Origin: Gymnorhina tibicen
Taxonomy: Eukaryota; Chordata; Aves; Passeriformes; Artamidae
Assembly: GCA_013399875.1 (NCBI GenBank)
Contig: VXAZ01008170.1
Coordinates: 620,001-684,000, forward strand
Length of the DNA: 64,000 bases
Direction: 5' to 3'
The notes under the pieces were generated by a model that worked only from the letters and a program-made list of their open reading frames with translations, had not been told where the DNA came from and made no database searches. A program made the position numbers and the translations under genes. Each line of letters begins with the position of its first letter. The stretch's first letter is position 1. Positions 49,446 to 62,756 of the stretch are shown here, piece by piece.

Positions 49446-52400
49446 GTGAAGCATTTTATTTTGCCTGAGTGTTGAGCTTGTGTGCAGCTACCAGCAGAGC
49501 CTGGCAGTAATATTGACAGAGGGTCTGCTCCTCCTCCACCTTGAGTCAAAAGCACCATTGCTACGGCCAAAAAATCACCCCCTGCTTTTCAGGGAATCCT
49601 GCTGAAGTTCACACTGTGGCCCGAGCTCACTGAAACAAACCCTGCCCGTAACGAACCCATTTTGAGCGGATCCAGCAGCAAAAAAAAGGAGTTCTTCCAT
49701 TGATAGTGAGCCAAATTGGGCAGACCCTTGCAGGAGGCTGACCTGCATACAGCTCGCCTTTCTCAGCATTTGCTGGGTTTTGCAGGATTTTTTTAGGATA
49801 CTGGAACATTGACTCGAGTGAAATAATTGCCACAGAGTTACTATTTCTATTGAATGCAAATGGGGTAGAGTTCTTCATTATTCTGCTGTAACATCTCATC
49901 AGAGCGGGCCCTCTGATATGCCAGGGATTCGTCCAGGTCCCTTGCAGGTTTGGTTTGGAAGGTTGACTCTCATTTCCTTTCTGTCCAGTGCAACACTTAA
50001 AGCGTGCTGATAAGTGGGAAATCTGTGCCATAGACAAAGTGCCAATTCAGTATTGTCAGACTTAACAGTCTGGTCGCTCCTTATTTCACGTTGACAGATC
50101 ATAAAGTGGGCTTTTAATTAAAAAGCACGTTTCATAGGTTTGTTTGTATTCTTTGCATCAAGCAACTCCAGGCATTTTTAGGCTTAATGAATGAATGTTA
50201 TATAAAGAAGGTGGTTTGGTCTCTTCCTTAACAGGGAACAGTAAATATATGTACGTATTATTCTGGAGATCAAATTTGTATATATAGATCTAAAAAAAAG
50301 TATTTCTACTCATGGAGTTTATTTTATAACTAAAATACTTTTACATTTTAAAATTGTGAATGTTTTCAACCTATTGCATGACCACATATATGATATACCC
50401 ATGCACAAATAGGACACTAAGGTGTCTCCCATTGTATTTTACTTATGGAGAAGTATGAGGGGGTACAGCTTAAGTTTGCAAATTAAAAACCGCAGAAATT
50501 AGGTTATGTCAGATCAAATTATGTTTTTTCTCAGAAATGATCTAACAATTTTGTTTGATTTTTTTCCCCCTGAAATATTCAGTTTCAGGCAGGCATCTGG
50601 TGTGTAAATCTGCATCTTAAATAGGGATCTGTCAAACAAATTTAATAACACTCTCTCTTACAAAACCCACCTAAAATCTGTATACGTGTCTGTGCTCAAA
50701 ATTAGATCTCCAGGGTTGATTCTACTGGGTTCTGGTCCCAATCCATGAAAGCATTTGAACACATACTTATCCCAGTGGGTATAAGCAGCCCTGCTGGTTG
50801 CAGTCAAATTCCCATGTGCTTAGGTGGTGGTGTTTTGGGCTTTTTTAATCACTGTTAGACAGCTCTGCTTGTTTCAGAATCATGCCTTTGAAGCAAAAAT
50901 CCAGTATCTGTCATTTTCAGGACATTTTAGTTAAACTATGGGCTAGGATTATTGGGGTTTTTTAAAATCAGAAATGAAATCAGATAAAGTTCATTTTCTC
51001 TGTTAAACGTCATTGATTGTGTGTGAAACCACTTTTAACAATAATGGATGTTATGTGTCCAACTTTCAATGCATATGTTGCCCCAAGGGTCTAAATTAAA
51101 CCCGCAAAAGCTACAAAGCTCAAATTTTACCTGGATCTATACAATGCGTCCTCAGTTAACAAGGCACGATGGGTATTCTGTTAGCTCCACTATGTTCTAA
51201 TCATTTATCCTATTGTGCCTAAGTATTGGAAAGAGTACATTAAATCAGAATTTATTTTGGTGATAAAAGTCAGACACTTTCCGTTTCTTTGATGTCATTC
51301 CTGTGATTTAGAAATAATACAGAGGAATGAAGGATGTCTGAATCGATATGAACTCAATGTGAGAAGGCATTCTGAAAGCTGTATGTGCCTCTGGAAAAGA
51401 AGAAACACATTTCTAGACTCTTCCTTGAGATTTGTTGTGGTAATGACATCAGTGGAAATTGCTGATCTCTAATTAGTATTTCTAGACAAAACAGTTTTTC
51501 TAGAAGCAGAAGTTGGTCTGTAAATAACTGGTCATAACTTGAGAGAGGAGAGGGGAAATAAAAAAGGTTTTAAAAATAACAGTAGCAAACTGGATTCAGT
51601 TACTTGTAAATTAAGATAATTTTAAAGTTACTTATTTATTAATCCATTTCATGGAAGAATGAGGGTCTCTCCCCACTAACCTTAACTCTGTGTCTAAACC
51701 ATTATTACCAGTGTACCTTTGCATAGGGAAGGCCTATGTGTTGTTTGCATGCATTTTCATTGGAAGTCCATAACTCGTGCTACTGTGTTTGGTTATCTTG
51801 GCTGTAAGTCCTGTAGACGCTGGCTTTAAGTCAAGAATGGACATCTTAATTAGGCAATTAAGGTAAATTCTATACCTGCAGAAAAATTAGGATTTGTTTG
51901 AATGGACAGACCTCTGCAAGATGGTAATGAATAAAAAAACCACAACAGCAAACAAACTAAGTGGCAAAACCAAAAGACAACATTATTGTGTAGTGAAAGG
52001 AGAACAAATGGGAAGAGTGCCTCCCCAGTGCAGGTAGGACACCACTCACCAGCACCTTTGCTTCATCTTGCTTTGGGGAAAGGAGCATCTGTGCGTCCAG
52101 CTGAGCTCCTGCAGGGCTTTGTGCAGCCTGTGGCTGAAGAGGCTGGGATGGCCCCTGGGAGCACAGCCACTCAGCCACAGCATAGCAAGGTTTGGGAGCA
52201 GCCAGCTGGCAACAAGGCAAGGCACAGCCTTGATATTCTCATGGCAGAAAACGTGGTTAAGGGAGGGCAGCAATTTTTTAATCAGTGGAAGTGGAAAAAG
52301 AATTGTGTGGGCCTGGCAAAAAGCCAGCCACTGCGAGGTAAAAAAGGTTAACCTCAGGGTAACCTCAGTGTTCCCAGGGCCTGGTATGAAAGGTATCCTC

Positions 52401-52569
52401 CTGAGCTGGGACTTCAGAGATTTTGTGATGATGTAAGATGAAAGGCCTAATTTTCATCTTGTGCCATGTTACATCAGTGAAAAAGTTATGATGGTATTAC
52501 AGCCCTGAAGAGAAATCATGAGCAATGCAAAACAGTTGGCACATTTTCTGGTGATGAATTAGAGGGCAG
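49446..52569 (+). other. PCBP3: PCBP3 intron, first part
   Basis: This begins with the GTGAAG donor. The frame closes at a TGA after ten codons of read-through. No other gene is recognised. An old amniote repeat piece lies at 50735-50825. Open frames at 51957-52436 on both strands overlap and have no motifs. Confidence 0.8.
50735..50825. repeat. fragment of an ancient amniote interspersed repeat
   Basis: The words aatccatgaaagcatttgaa and cacatacttatccc, then 'cagtcaaattcccatgtgct' and 'ta', follow the same old palindromic repeat pattern as 12105-12190 and 15786-15845. Divergence is high. Confidence 0.4.
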
Positions 52570-52775
52570 GTGTTGGCGAGGATGCTGCAAGGGCAGTGCT
52601 TAGGCATTCCTTGCATCCACAGAGAAGCAACTGTCAGTGCTTGCAGGAAACCTTAAAAGCAAGATTAGGAAAAACTTGTTACGAGGATGTGTGAGGAGGG
52701 GAGGAGGCTGCCTGGGCATGCTGCACCATCCATCACTGAAGGTTTCTAAGGACAAGTCAGACAAAACTAAATTCA
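52570..52775 (+). mobile_element. CR1 LINE fragment, sense
   Basis: From about 52655 the + strand reads agattaggaaaaacttgtta and then, through 'gaggaggctgcctgggcatgctgcaccatcc', follows the order of the CR1 reverse-transcriptase C-terminus ('gattaggaaaaa...gaggctgcccagggaagtgg...ccatccctggaggt'). Both ends are decayed, and the left limit is a guess. It lies in the same orientation as PCBP3, within its intron. Confidence 0.5.
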
Positions 52776-54479
52776 TCCTGTAAAGCTGCACTTCACAGGC
52801 TCTGCAGTCTCTGCTGCTCAGCGCCTTTCTGACCGAGTTACCTGAATGCTGCTCCAGAGAGGTCAGGAACAGAAGAGCCTTTTGAAGGACATGCAGTTGG
52901 ATATACAAAATATGTTAAATACTGCAGATATGCATTTTCATCCTTTATTAATGAGAAAGATGCAGCACATTAAGAAATAAAGCTGTTTCATACATTTCAG
53001 TAGAGAAAAACAGAGAATATGAGTTGAGGCTCTTTACAGTGCCCTACTTTCGTATTTTCCATCCGATTCTTGCTGTTTCTTGAAGTAAAATAAGTAAAAT
53101 CACTGTGTAGGACAGAGACATGAATGAATGTGGGTATTTTATTATCTTTGTCTACTTCAAAAGTATAATTTCTGGGCAAGATTGGAATATTGCAGGGATT
53201 GCAAGATTTCTGCTTCCAGCAAAGGCAAGAATAGCAACATTTGCCCAGATCAGATCAGTGTTTTTGAAGGGCGTTAGGAAGACAAATGGAGTGTATGTGC
53301 ATTCATGGGCAAACAGCCCCCAGCCATCAGAGCCCTCTGTATGGAGGGGCAGAGCTCAGGCCCCGAAAGAACTTCATCTTTTACTTTTTCTTCCTTTCTA
53401 AATTTTTGTTAAGATAAAAATTCTTTTGGCTCTTTGCATGTTATAGGGTATAGGTGTAGAGCTCCACATTTCTTACTATTCCTTGCTCACCTTCTGCTGA
53501 ATTTTCTGTTACCATGACTTGTGGATGATTTTTTTTCTTTGCTTACTGCCACAGGTAATGAGGTTGAAAGACTGGAATATTGTAGCATTGCCCACAGGTG
53601 TCTGCCATCATACCTTAGCAGTTGACATCTGCAGTATTCTTGATCTAGTTTTGATCAGTTCATGCCCAGAAAGAAATAACTGTTGAAAAAGCACCTATTT
53701 TGACTGTATTGGATTATGATTACATGATTTTGGACTAGTTTGGTTTTGTACACAGCCAGTGTTAACAGGCTGATTAAGACTCACCATTAAAGGTTCATTT
53801 TAGATGTGGATGGTAAAGAAACTGTGCCAGGAGAAAGATCTTAAATCTCAGGAAAGCAGCTTAATTGAGATTTAAAAGCCAGGTCCATGAGGTGGAACAG
53901 GAGGAAATGTTCAAATGGGCCAGCACAGAAATGGCAGCATGTCACAAATCCACTATGAGATCCACCTCCATCTCATACTGGTGATGCAAAGATCTCTGCT
54001 TCCTCCCTCCAGTACAAACCTGCAGGAGAAATAATGCATTGTTTCCAAAGGCGCTGTGTGAACATGTGCATTGATGAAATCATATTGGGTGCAGTGAAGT
54101 CTGCAAGAAACCAAAGTAGAATATAGTAATGTCTTGAGTCTGAGGAATCTTTTAGAGAAAGAGAATGGAGTTCAGGAATAAAAACCAAAATGGATTAATG
54201 AAGTCGGATGGTTAGGAAGAACAAGGAAATAATTTACACGTAGGATGAAGGAGTGAAGGGAAAACTGGCAGGGAAGTAGGACTCTTGCCAAATACTGAGA
54301 GGTGTAAATTGGAGAGTTGAGGCAATTAACTGGAGAAGGTAATTTAGAAGATACATGTTCAGTGACAGAAGGAAATCTGGAAAGCATAAAAGGCTAAAAA
54401 GCATCAGATGTGGCAGTGTCTAGAGAGTGGCACATTTGGGATATGCTAAGTCGGAGAGGAAAGCTATTGCAGCAAAAGT
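52776..54479 (+). other. PCBP3: PCBP3 intron, unremarkable part
   Basis: No gene or clear repeat is seen. Short open frames on both strands have no motif. Confidence 0.6.
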
Positions 54480-54900
54480 GTGTGCAATTTTGGATGTATG
54501 GCGTTGGCACATCATGGGGCAAAGAGAAGGTAATTACCTTACTGTTCTTCTGGTAGAATCACACCTGCGGTTCTGTGCTCAGCAGCAGGTGCCACGTGTG
54601 TGAGTGATGGTGAAGATGGAGCAGAGGGGGAATTCACAGAAAAATAACAAAAGTTTTAGGAAACTGGGGAGACTGTGCCTAGCCTTCCTCAGACATTCTC
54701 ATAAATACATGGAGAGAATAAATACAAATGTTATGGAGTGTAGTTATTTTGAATGCTGCAAGTGCTTGTGGCTGGAAATAATGGTGTAAAATACTATTTT
54801 GAAAATAAATCTCATAAGGGAATCCCAAGAAAAATTTCTGGTATTGAGATTTTCATTATGTTCTGTAAGTCTCCTATGCAAATTTTAGACATGTCTGGGA
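54480..54900 (+). mobile_element. ancient CR1/L3-like LINE fragment, sense
   Basis: The + strand from about 54555 has 'agaatcacacctgcggttctgtgctcagcagc', then 'aattcacagaaaaataacaa' and 'cataaatacatggagaga'. This is the same order of words as the C-terminal reverse-transcriptase coding region of old CR1/L3-type LINEs (the LEYCVQFW region and what follows). It is much decayed, with no coding potential left. Limits are approximate, and the assignment rests on pattern memory. Confidence 0.45.
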
Positions 54901-57900
54901 AAGAGTAGCACATGTACTATTAGACTATATAATCTGCATTGATGGAGGAACGATATGATGACTGAGTGGAGATTTTGTTTCCTTGATACCATTTGCTCAG
55001 TAATACATTTCTCATTCAGCACTAGTGAATCAAAAAGGTGTTCCTGGTGTCAAATATTTGGGTTTGATCAAAACCCTATGAGTGCCTTGATTTTTAGGCA
55101 CTAAACTTCCAGTACATACAGCTTAATTTTACATTCCCTGAGGAACTCAGGGTATCTGAGTTCAAAATTATTTCAGCAGGATCAGTGGGTGACTTGTGGT
55201 ACTGGAAGTAATGGGTACAGTGGACTTACATCCAGCTTCAGTGGTGACTTTCAGACATGTTGATGATTACTTTGTGGTGCTACATGCAGAATTTTTACAA
55301 GAAAAAGAAAGAAAATTCAGACTCATAAAGTGATGGCTTACACTTAACAGCTCAAATACAGAATAATATAATGAAGAAAAATTGCCTTTATTATCTGTAT
55401 TAGTACAGATAATACCATTTTAGCATCAGGGATTTCTTTTAGTGGCCACTTTTTTGGTGCCTGCTTAATTGCCTCCCTGAAAGACTGTAAAGCAAGTACA
55501 GAAATTAATTTTCCCCATCTTAAAGGTAATGCCCTTCTCCTTTTCCATTTTTTATTTTTTACTTATTGAAATACAGAATGCAACAAAGTAACTTTAAGAA
55601 TCACCTTGTCAGTAATACAATCCAAGCTGTAAAATGCCCATCAAGCCAATGTTTGTTCTGTTCTTTCCAGTTTCCATGAGCACTGTCAGGGTATTATGAG
55701 GATTGACTGTCCTGCCTATTGCTATTCTAGTTCCTCTTTTGTTTGCTTGCATTACTGTGATACCTGAGAGCCCTGGTCACGGAACAAAACTCTACATGCA
55801 AATGCACAACACAAGATAGATCTCCTCTCTGTGTGTTTGTAAGAGCAGCTAAGAATCTCTCACTAGCATCAAAAATCAGTAGAAAGGGAGAGAGAGAGTT
55901 CCCCCAGCCCCTGGGCACTCTCTGCCCCCTAAAACAATCTCCACAGCTGAGTGTTCCCACTTTTACCAAACAAAATCTCCTCATTGGTCCATGACTGTAA
56001 TGAACAGAGATTGCAGAAGGCACACGCCCTTGCTTGTGCACCTTCAGCATCACAGGTGCAGGGACAAGCACAGGGACAGAGCTGGTTTTTGGGTTGGTTT
56101 TGGCAGGGAAGGCTGGGAGTCCGGGTGTGAAATTGAATGTAAGATGGCTACCCATCTGCTATCAAAAAGCAAAGGAAAAATGCCCATTGGCACAGCTGCC
56201 CAAAAAAATGTTAGATGGACTTGCAGAAGATGCATAATACTGGAATTTCCATCAGAAAAACCGTAATTGGTAGATTTCCTCATACACTACCACATCTGTT
56301 AGCCTAAGATCTGCCTCAGTAAGGAAGGCCTTGGACTGCAGTGCCTTTCTAAATTAGGGCTGTGAGCATCAGACAGTGACTACTGAAGCATCACCTAGGA
56401 ACATGAGATCTCACGTGTCAGTGAGGCTAATCCCGCGTAATCCCAGAACACAAATCAGAATCTCAGTTTATCCAAGGTAGCCGTTTTTCCCCTGAGGTTG
56501 ACGCATGACATCATGTTTCCAAAAACTGACTTTTCTTCCAGTCTCTGAAAAATGTTGATGCCCCACATGCTCCATGCAAACGCATTGTTCAGAACATCTT
56601 TGTGGAGCATGTTATTGGGATCTTCCATGCAAGCATGTTCATGAGCTTATCGGCTGTTGGCAGCTCTATCCTCAGGTGTAGGTGAAGGGAGAGAGTTATG
56701 TTATGCCTCTTTATGGATGGGAGAAAGACAACTGGTCTGCGTCTAGAAAACTTTATCAGCACAGCTGTCATGTGCTGTTGCCAGGACCTCTCCTTGTCCC
56801 ATGACGGATGTGTTTCCCCACCATGGAAGGCTGTATTTCTTTCCTTTCAAAGCTGTTTTGTTTGTAGAGTCCAGCCCTACTGGATCCACCTTGTCCTTGC
56901 TCATAGAAAGCAGGTTAGCATTTGCAATCAGAGCATTGCCTGAAGAAATTTCAGGCTTTAGGATGGAGCCTGTGCTTTGTCAGATGTTTTGGGGTGAAAA
57001 CTTATATTCCTGTATTATTTCTTAAATGTGTTTTCCATCTAGATGTGGCTTTATCTCAGGGATCCTATGAAGTTTTTGTTCCATTTGCCCCATAGCACTG
57101 ATAATAAAAGCTGCATGCTAATAGAGCAAGACCTGTGTGTTTCCATGGTCCCGCAACAGCTACCTGTTTTTGTTTTGATTTTCCAGGATTCAGTAACTAT
57201 TAAACGAACACTTAAAAAATGGCACGGAATTTCACACTTTATGTTTAGAGATCAAAGGTTTATCTTTAAACCAGGGTTTGTTACCATTTTTTAAGCCTTT
57301 TGTTTTCTTAGCATGACTGATTTATTTCCCTTGTTATTCAAAGGACACACCAGATAATTGATTAGGAAATAGCTTTCTTCTACAGCCAGTATGTATCTTT
57401 GTTTAGTCATTCTTACCATCAAGAGCCTTGCAAAAGCCTTGACTCAGGCATTTCTGCTGCCACCTTTTGTTCTACTGGTGCTGCCTTGCCTTCACCACAG
57501 ATGATACAAAATCTGCAGAAATAGCTTTCTGCTCTTTGATGGGCCCACCACTTCCCAAGTGTTCATTAAAAACAAAATTCATTCCATTCTTGTGAATAAG
57601 GTGTGCAAATAATATGATACGCTACATTTCAGCATGAAAGAAACCATCCCCTGCTCTTACCATTGCTTTTCCTCGAGTTATCTGCGATTAATTGGCTGGT
57701 TAGTTAGCAATATACTTTACTGATGCTGGGCAGTCTCCCAGGATTTGTTGGTGAGGTTCAGCTCTTGTTGTTTTATCTATTTGATTAGAAATTTCCTACT
57801 GAAGAAAATCACAATTACAACTCACTCCCCCAGGCTTGAGAATTATCTTCAGGCTATCTGATATCAGCATGTAGATTTCAAATTTTCCTGGGATTTTCCA

Positions 57901-60683
57901 AAGTGACTCTGAGCACAAGTGTGAGACTCTACTGCTTGAGATGCTGTCATCAGGTGGTAATGCCCTTTGGAAGGCATTACCTGGGCTGGGTGCTCAGCAC
58001 CATCTGAAACTCAGGCTCCTTGATGGATCTCAGAATAGGCACCCCAAATTGCTCATTCCTTGAAGGAAAGTTGATACCCATCTGTTTAGTGCCTGCATGT
58101 ATATGTTGACTTTACACAAAAATATGCAAATATACCTGCGTGTGTATGAGTATGTATCAGTGGGTGTAGGCAGACACATGCAGCATTTTGGAGCCATCCT
58201 GTTCATCCAGCATGGGTGCTGTGGCACAGCTGCTTCTGAAGGGTGGGTGTTTATATGTTGGGGCCAAGGGGCCTGGGTAGTACTATTAGCTCTGACATCA
58301 GTCTGCCCGGTGGGTTGGCTTGGACTTGGCTTTCTCCCACTGAGTTTTAGTTCCCCCCTTTATAACTTCTCTTTGCGCACTTCTTTTTGATCTGCTGTTG
58401 AAATGTGATTATATGAAACTCAGTAATTGTTATCATATAACTTTTTTCACAGTATTTACATGTGGATGGTTAGTCAGTAAATCAGTCTGAAATTGATGAT
58501 AGTTGCTGCTATCTTATATTCCTGAGCACTGGAAAATAGCAAATAGTTCAGGAGTTGTTAGTATATTGTGATAGGCAATTGTTTGCTAATGCAGCTAAAT
58601 CAAACACTTGTCTGACCTGCACTGAGGCTGAACTTGACATCAGCTGTAGGACTCCTCTCACAAAACTTCACATATGTTAGTTTCAGTTTAAGCTGCTTCT
58701 ACTGCAGATGAGAAAAGCCAAAAACCCTTGGGAGTAGACTTCTTCCCTCCTATTTTAGGAACAAAATATCCTGCATTATCTCTCCCTGGACTGCAGCGAG
58801 GGTTGGTTGCCTGACTTAAACTGAACTCCTAACTTGTAATGAACCAGTGTAGGTGACAGACATCTTATGCACTTAACTACAGCACATTGGTGTCTGGCAG
58901 GTTTAGAAACATTTTCTGAAGAAGATAAAGCCATTGAAGTAACCTTGGTTAGAAATAATGCTAAAACTTGAGTGTCATAAAAATGGTGTTAGGTATCTCA
59001 TTTAGCGGTAAACTTATTTCAAGGTGATACAAGAAACTGTATGAAACAAATATTGGACAGTAGAAAGAAACATTAAAGGTTTGGCAAAGCAGCTTCGGTA
59101 GTTTGAAGAATAAGCGGAAAAGAGTCTTTTGATTTAATCTGTGGCTGAAGTAGGTTTCTCATCATAATTAAAGACATGATCTGTTGTCACCAGTACTTTC
59201 TAGGAGTTTTCCTAGAAAAAGCTAAGGCTCCAGAAAGGTGTGAAGTGACCCATTTAAAACCATTCTATATTTCTTTTTTTTTCAGTAATTTGTATGAAGC
59301 AAAATTCTGAAAAAATTAGAAATGTCCGTGTAAAGTTAGTGCTTCTCTCTGTCCCTGTGGCCTTACCTCATGTTGCCAGGCAGAATCCCACCTCCCAGTG
59401 TAGAGGGAGAGGTGGCATTGGCTTGGATGTTTTGAAACTGCCTTACAGAATAAGCTCTAAAGACACCCTTTGATGAGGGGGAAATTTGAAGTACTCCATA
59501 TGATTACAGTGACATTTGCTAGCATGTTCCAAGGAACTGGTCGCCAGTCTTACTGAAATATTTTTTCTCAGTGGGATTCACACAGTTCTTTCACTCAGTT
59601 CTTTGGTAGTGTGTACTCTTTGTTAATGAATAACAAGGTGATGATCGGTCATGTAGAATTCCTGTCCCCACTGAAATCCAAAGCAAAACTCACACAGAAT
59701 TCAGTGAAACAAGCAGCTTGAGAATCTTTTTATTTTATGCTCTCCTTTGCTTGTTTAAATACTCCTAATTTCCTTGTTGGAAATGGACTGTCTTTTTTAC
59801 CAATGCTACAAACAGTACATTGCTTTTCTGTTCCTAAAGCAAAGTATTTTTTCCTATTTCCAAGGAAGATATTTTTGCATTTATTAGCCATGACCTATGC
59901 ATTCATTTCTAAAAGAACAGCATCTCTTATTAAGACCTAAGATGATCAAATGGATTGGGACAGATTTCATACTAAGTTTATACTGACAGAGCCTTGCCGA
60001 TTCAAGACCAGGCCTACAGATTCTAGTGAAACTTCAGGTATACAAAACCTGAAGTTATAGCATGGACTGAAATAGAGTTGCTTGCCCATAGCAACTGAAA
60101 CAGAATGCTCTCACTCCTAGCAAAAGGTCCTTCTACCTCCTAAGAATTTGTTTTATGAAAGTAATTATTTCTGAAAGCTGGAACTGAGAAGAATGGAAGA
60201 AGTTTTTAAGATAAAACTGCCAGATATGCTAAGTGGTCAGATAGGAACTGCTGGACATGGGGGATTCCCAAGGCTTGTCATCACTGAGAGCCTTGCTCCC
60301 TGTGTTGTCTAAGTCCATTCAGCAATTATTGGCAGATTGGCAGAGTTACCATGATAATATAAAAAGTAGTAAGATCCTAAAAATTTGGGGGAGTGGATGT
60401 CCCAGATTGGTGTCACTGCTAACAGAAAAGCTGCATCTCATTTGAGAATTTAGACAGCGTGCTGGTATGGCTGTCTTAGCCACAGGAAAAGGTGTGACCT
60501 AAACCCGCATATTAAGAGACAGTATTACAATAATCTGGTTGCAAGACAGAAAACTTCCCAAAAACGGAAGTGGGAAACAGGAAAAGTACAGTTTGAAAAT
60601 AAACCTGAGAAGGGTCCTCACGGGACTGAGGAATTTTGTGGCTAATAAGGCATTGACTTCAGTGGGTATAAGGCTATGACTGA
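54901..60683 (+). other. PCBP3: PCBP3 intron, central part
   Basis: No gene is recognised. A possible ancient repeat fragment lies at about 55065-55115 (a 'gatcaaaaccctatgagtgcc...ttaggcac' pattern). A minus-strand open frame at 55727-56155 (142 codons) has no family resemblance and is opposed by other frames. The remainder is ordinary intronic sequence. Confidence 0.6.
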
Positions 60684-61470
60684 AGAATCACAGACCAATG
60701 AAGGTTGGAAGGGACCCCCAAAGGTCTCCAGTCTGACCTCCTGAATCAAGCAGATTCCATTGGAGCAGATTACACAGGGCCTTTCCCAGGCTGGGTTCTG
60801 ACACCTTTAAGGATGGTGATTCTCTGGGTGCCTGTTTCAATGTCCAGCCGTCCCCATGGTAATTTTTTTTCCCCTCACATTGAGTAGGAATTTGATACTG
60901 TACCTTGCTTTCCTTATTGTACACTGCAATATGACTCCCCTGTCAAGTCTTTTGTTCTTAAGAACAAAGGTAGTTCTCTCAGCCTCTCCTCATGTGTCCT
61001 GTGCTCTGGTCCCCTGACCAGCTTGGTGGCCCTGCACTGAATTCACCTCAGTGTGGACTTGTCTGTCTTGTACTGGGAGCCCAAAACAGGCCACAGTCCT
61101 CCAGGCATGATCTCACAAGCAGAAGAAGAGAGTCATTTGCCCTAGCCTGCTGGCTACACTCTTGCTAATACAGTCCAGCCTTTGACTGATCAGAGGTGCA
61201 CTGCTGATATACTCAGTTATTTATGTTGAAGTTCTGAGTTGAGACCCTTGGGACTTTTTCTGCAAAGCCAGTTTTAAGGTAGCAAGTTTTTGTCCAGCTT
61301 GTCCTGCTGCATGGGCTTTTTCCATCCCAGACATGGGGCTTTTCATCTGACTTTGTTCTACTCCTGAGGTTTCTCTCAACCTGATTTTCCAGCCTGTCCA
61401 GCAGTGTATTGACTGTTCCCCTCAGTCTGGTTCTATATGCAGACTTGCAGAGAGCATAAAGGAACGGTGT
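60684..61470 (-). mobile_element. CR1 LINE, 5'-truncated, antisense
   Basis: The left end reads agaatcacagaccaatgaag followed by gttggaagggacccc, the antisense CR1 3' terminus. The body then follows the antisense CR1 order: 'gttctctcagcctctcctcatgtg', 'gaccagcttggtggccctgcactgaattc', 'actgggagcccaaaacaggccacagtcctccaggcatgatctcacaagcag', 'cctgctggctacactcttgctaatacagtccag', and finally 'aacctgattttccagcctgtccagcag...gcagacttgcagagagcat'. At about 790 bp it is the longest and best-preserved CR1 here. It is anchored at the 3' end and truncated at the 5' end, as is usual. It lies antisense within the PCBP3 intron. Confidence 0.9.
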
Positions 61471-62633
61471 GCCAGAATTCATTGAAATAGGTAACTTCTT
61501 CTCACTGAAAAGTCTTCATGTCTTGTGAGCAGGATGTGAGGAGTTGCAAGCACAAACAGCTTCATATTATGAGGTTATAAGCAACTCAATAAAAAATAAC
61601 TCAGAGTCACTGCAGGTAGTTCTTTCCTGCAGGGTGAAGTCAGTACCACTTTATCATGAGTCTGTCACTGGATGGAACATTGGAGGACAATTTCAAAAAT
61701 TCTACACTTTGGACTGTGTTCCAGGATGGATCACACCTAAGTGTATGGACTGGGTGGGGGGAAATGGTGTGTCATACATCTAGGACAGCTCAACCATCTG
61801 AGACAGTCTTTAACTGTAGATTTCACAATCTTAGAATAGGAGAGGAGTTTATTTTCCTTTAGCTGGTCTCTCCATCAGATGGTTTCCAGTCTGATGCCAC
61901 AGCTGCGTGATTTGTGTAACATGTCCAGACTACTCATTTTAGAGTCAGTAGTTTCATTTTTACAACCTGTTGGTTTTATTCACCAAGCTTTTAACCCTTG
62001 GAATGTTGCCAGAACTGCCGCATTGTTCCCCTCCTGTTCACAGCCACACTTCTCAGTATTTTCTTTCCCTTCGTGGAAGGTTGTGGGAGCCCGGTAGCAA
62101 TTCCCAAATCCCTAAAAAGTGATTAGCAATTATTGTTCCATAAGTGCTTAATAGGGAGATTAAGACAGGCCACCAGGTGTTTACACAATAACACTGGGTA
62201 GTGTGGAAATTCAGCTCTCACTATTACAAGGCGTAAGGAGGGTAAATGTCTGCCCTTGGAGAAACCAGCAATTATTTTGATGCTTGTGTTACACCTCATT
62301 TTCTCCGGTAGATTGTGCGGTTCTGTTATTTCTTAACTTTTCATTCCCTGATACAGATTTGTCTGTGTTTATAGTAGCGGGATTGATCTGTAACCACGAG
62401 ATCGGTTTCTGTTAAAGGTGTTTTTCTTGCACGATCAGTTGGCTGCAAAGCTGCATTTTTAGTCCATCCCTTTGTATCTAACGTGGCATATTTGTATATA
62501 GTAACAATGGAAGGGAGCTATGCTTCACACTGAAGCTTTGAAATAAATGATAGTGAAATAGCTTAGAAACAGCATAAATGCCTTTCTGTAACAAATCATA
62601 TCATTCATGGTGTCTCTTTTTTTTCTGTTTCAG
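61471..62633 (+). other. PCBP3: PCBP3 intron, last part before the first microexon
   Basis: No other gene is seen. It ends with the acceptor tract tgtctcttttttttctgttt followed by CAG at 62631-62633. The whole intron from 49446 to 62633 is 13,188 bp. Confidence 0.8.
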
Positions 62634-62657
62634 GAGGTTGGAAGCATTATCGGAAAG
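62634..62657 (+). CDS. PCBP3: PCBP3 24-nt microexon (KH1, residues EVGSIIGK)
   Basis: The eight codons GAG GTT GGA AGC ATT ATC GGA AAG encode EVGSIIGK, the invariant PCBP KH1 segment that forms the first helix and the first half of the GxxG loop. The exon is in phase 0 at both ends. The acceptor (T-rich tract then CAG) is strong and the donor AAG|GTCAGA is moderate. Phase and sequence join exactly to the exon ending LLMHGK at 49445 and to the one starting KGETV at 62757. A 24-nt exon at this place is, as I recall, conserved across PCBP paralogues. Skipping it would keep the frame but remove the core of KH1. Confidence 0.95.
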
Positions 62658-62756
62658 GTCAGAAAATAACTTTATTTATATGCATGTCAAAATACTGTAT
62701 ATCAGTTCTCTCTTCTTAGCCCAGGCTAACGGGGTTTTTTTATGTTTCTTTAACAG
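62658..62756 (+). other. PCBP3: PCBP3 99-bp intron between microexons
   Basis: This is a short intron with a GTCAGA donor and a ttttttatgtttctttaaca|G acceptor. It contains an in-frame TAA at 62667, so its retention would stop translation although its length is a multiple of three. It separates the second and third codons of the GKKG (GxxG) motif. Confidence 0.92.

Noticed and set aside
55727..56155. Minus-strand frame of 142 codons inside the PCBP3 intron
   Set aside because: No motif, and it is opposed by + strand frames of 67-91 codons over the same bases. Most likely chance.
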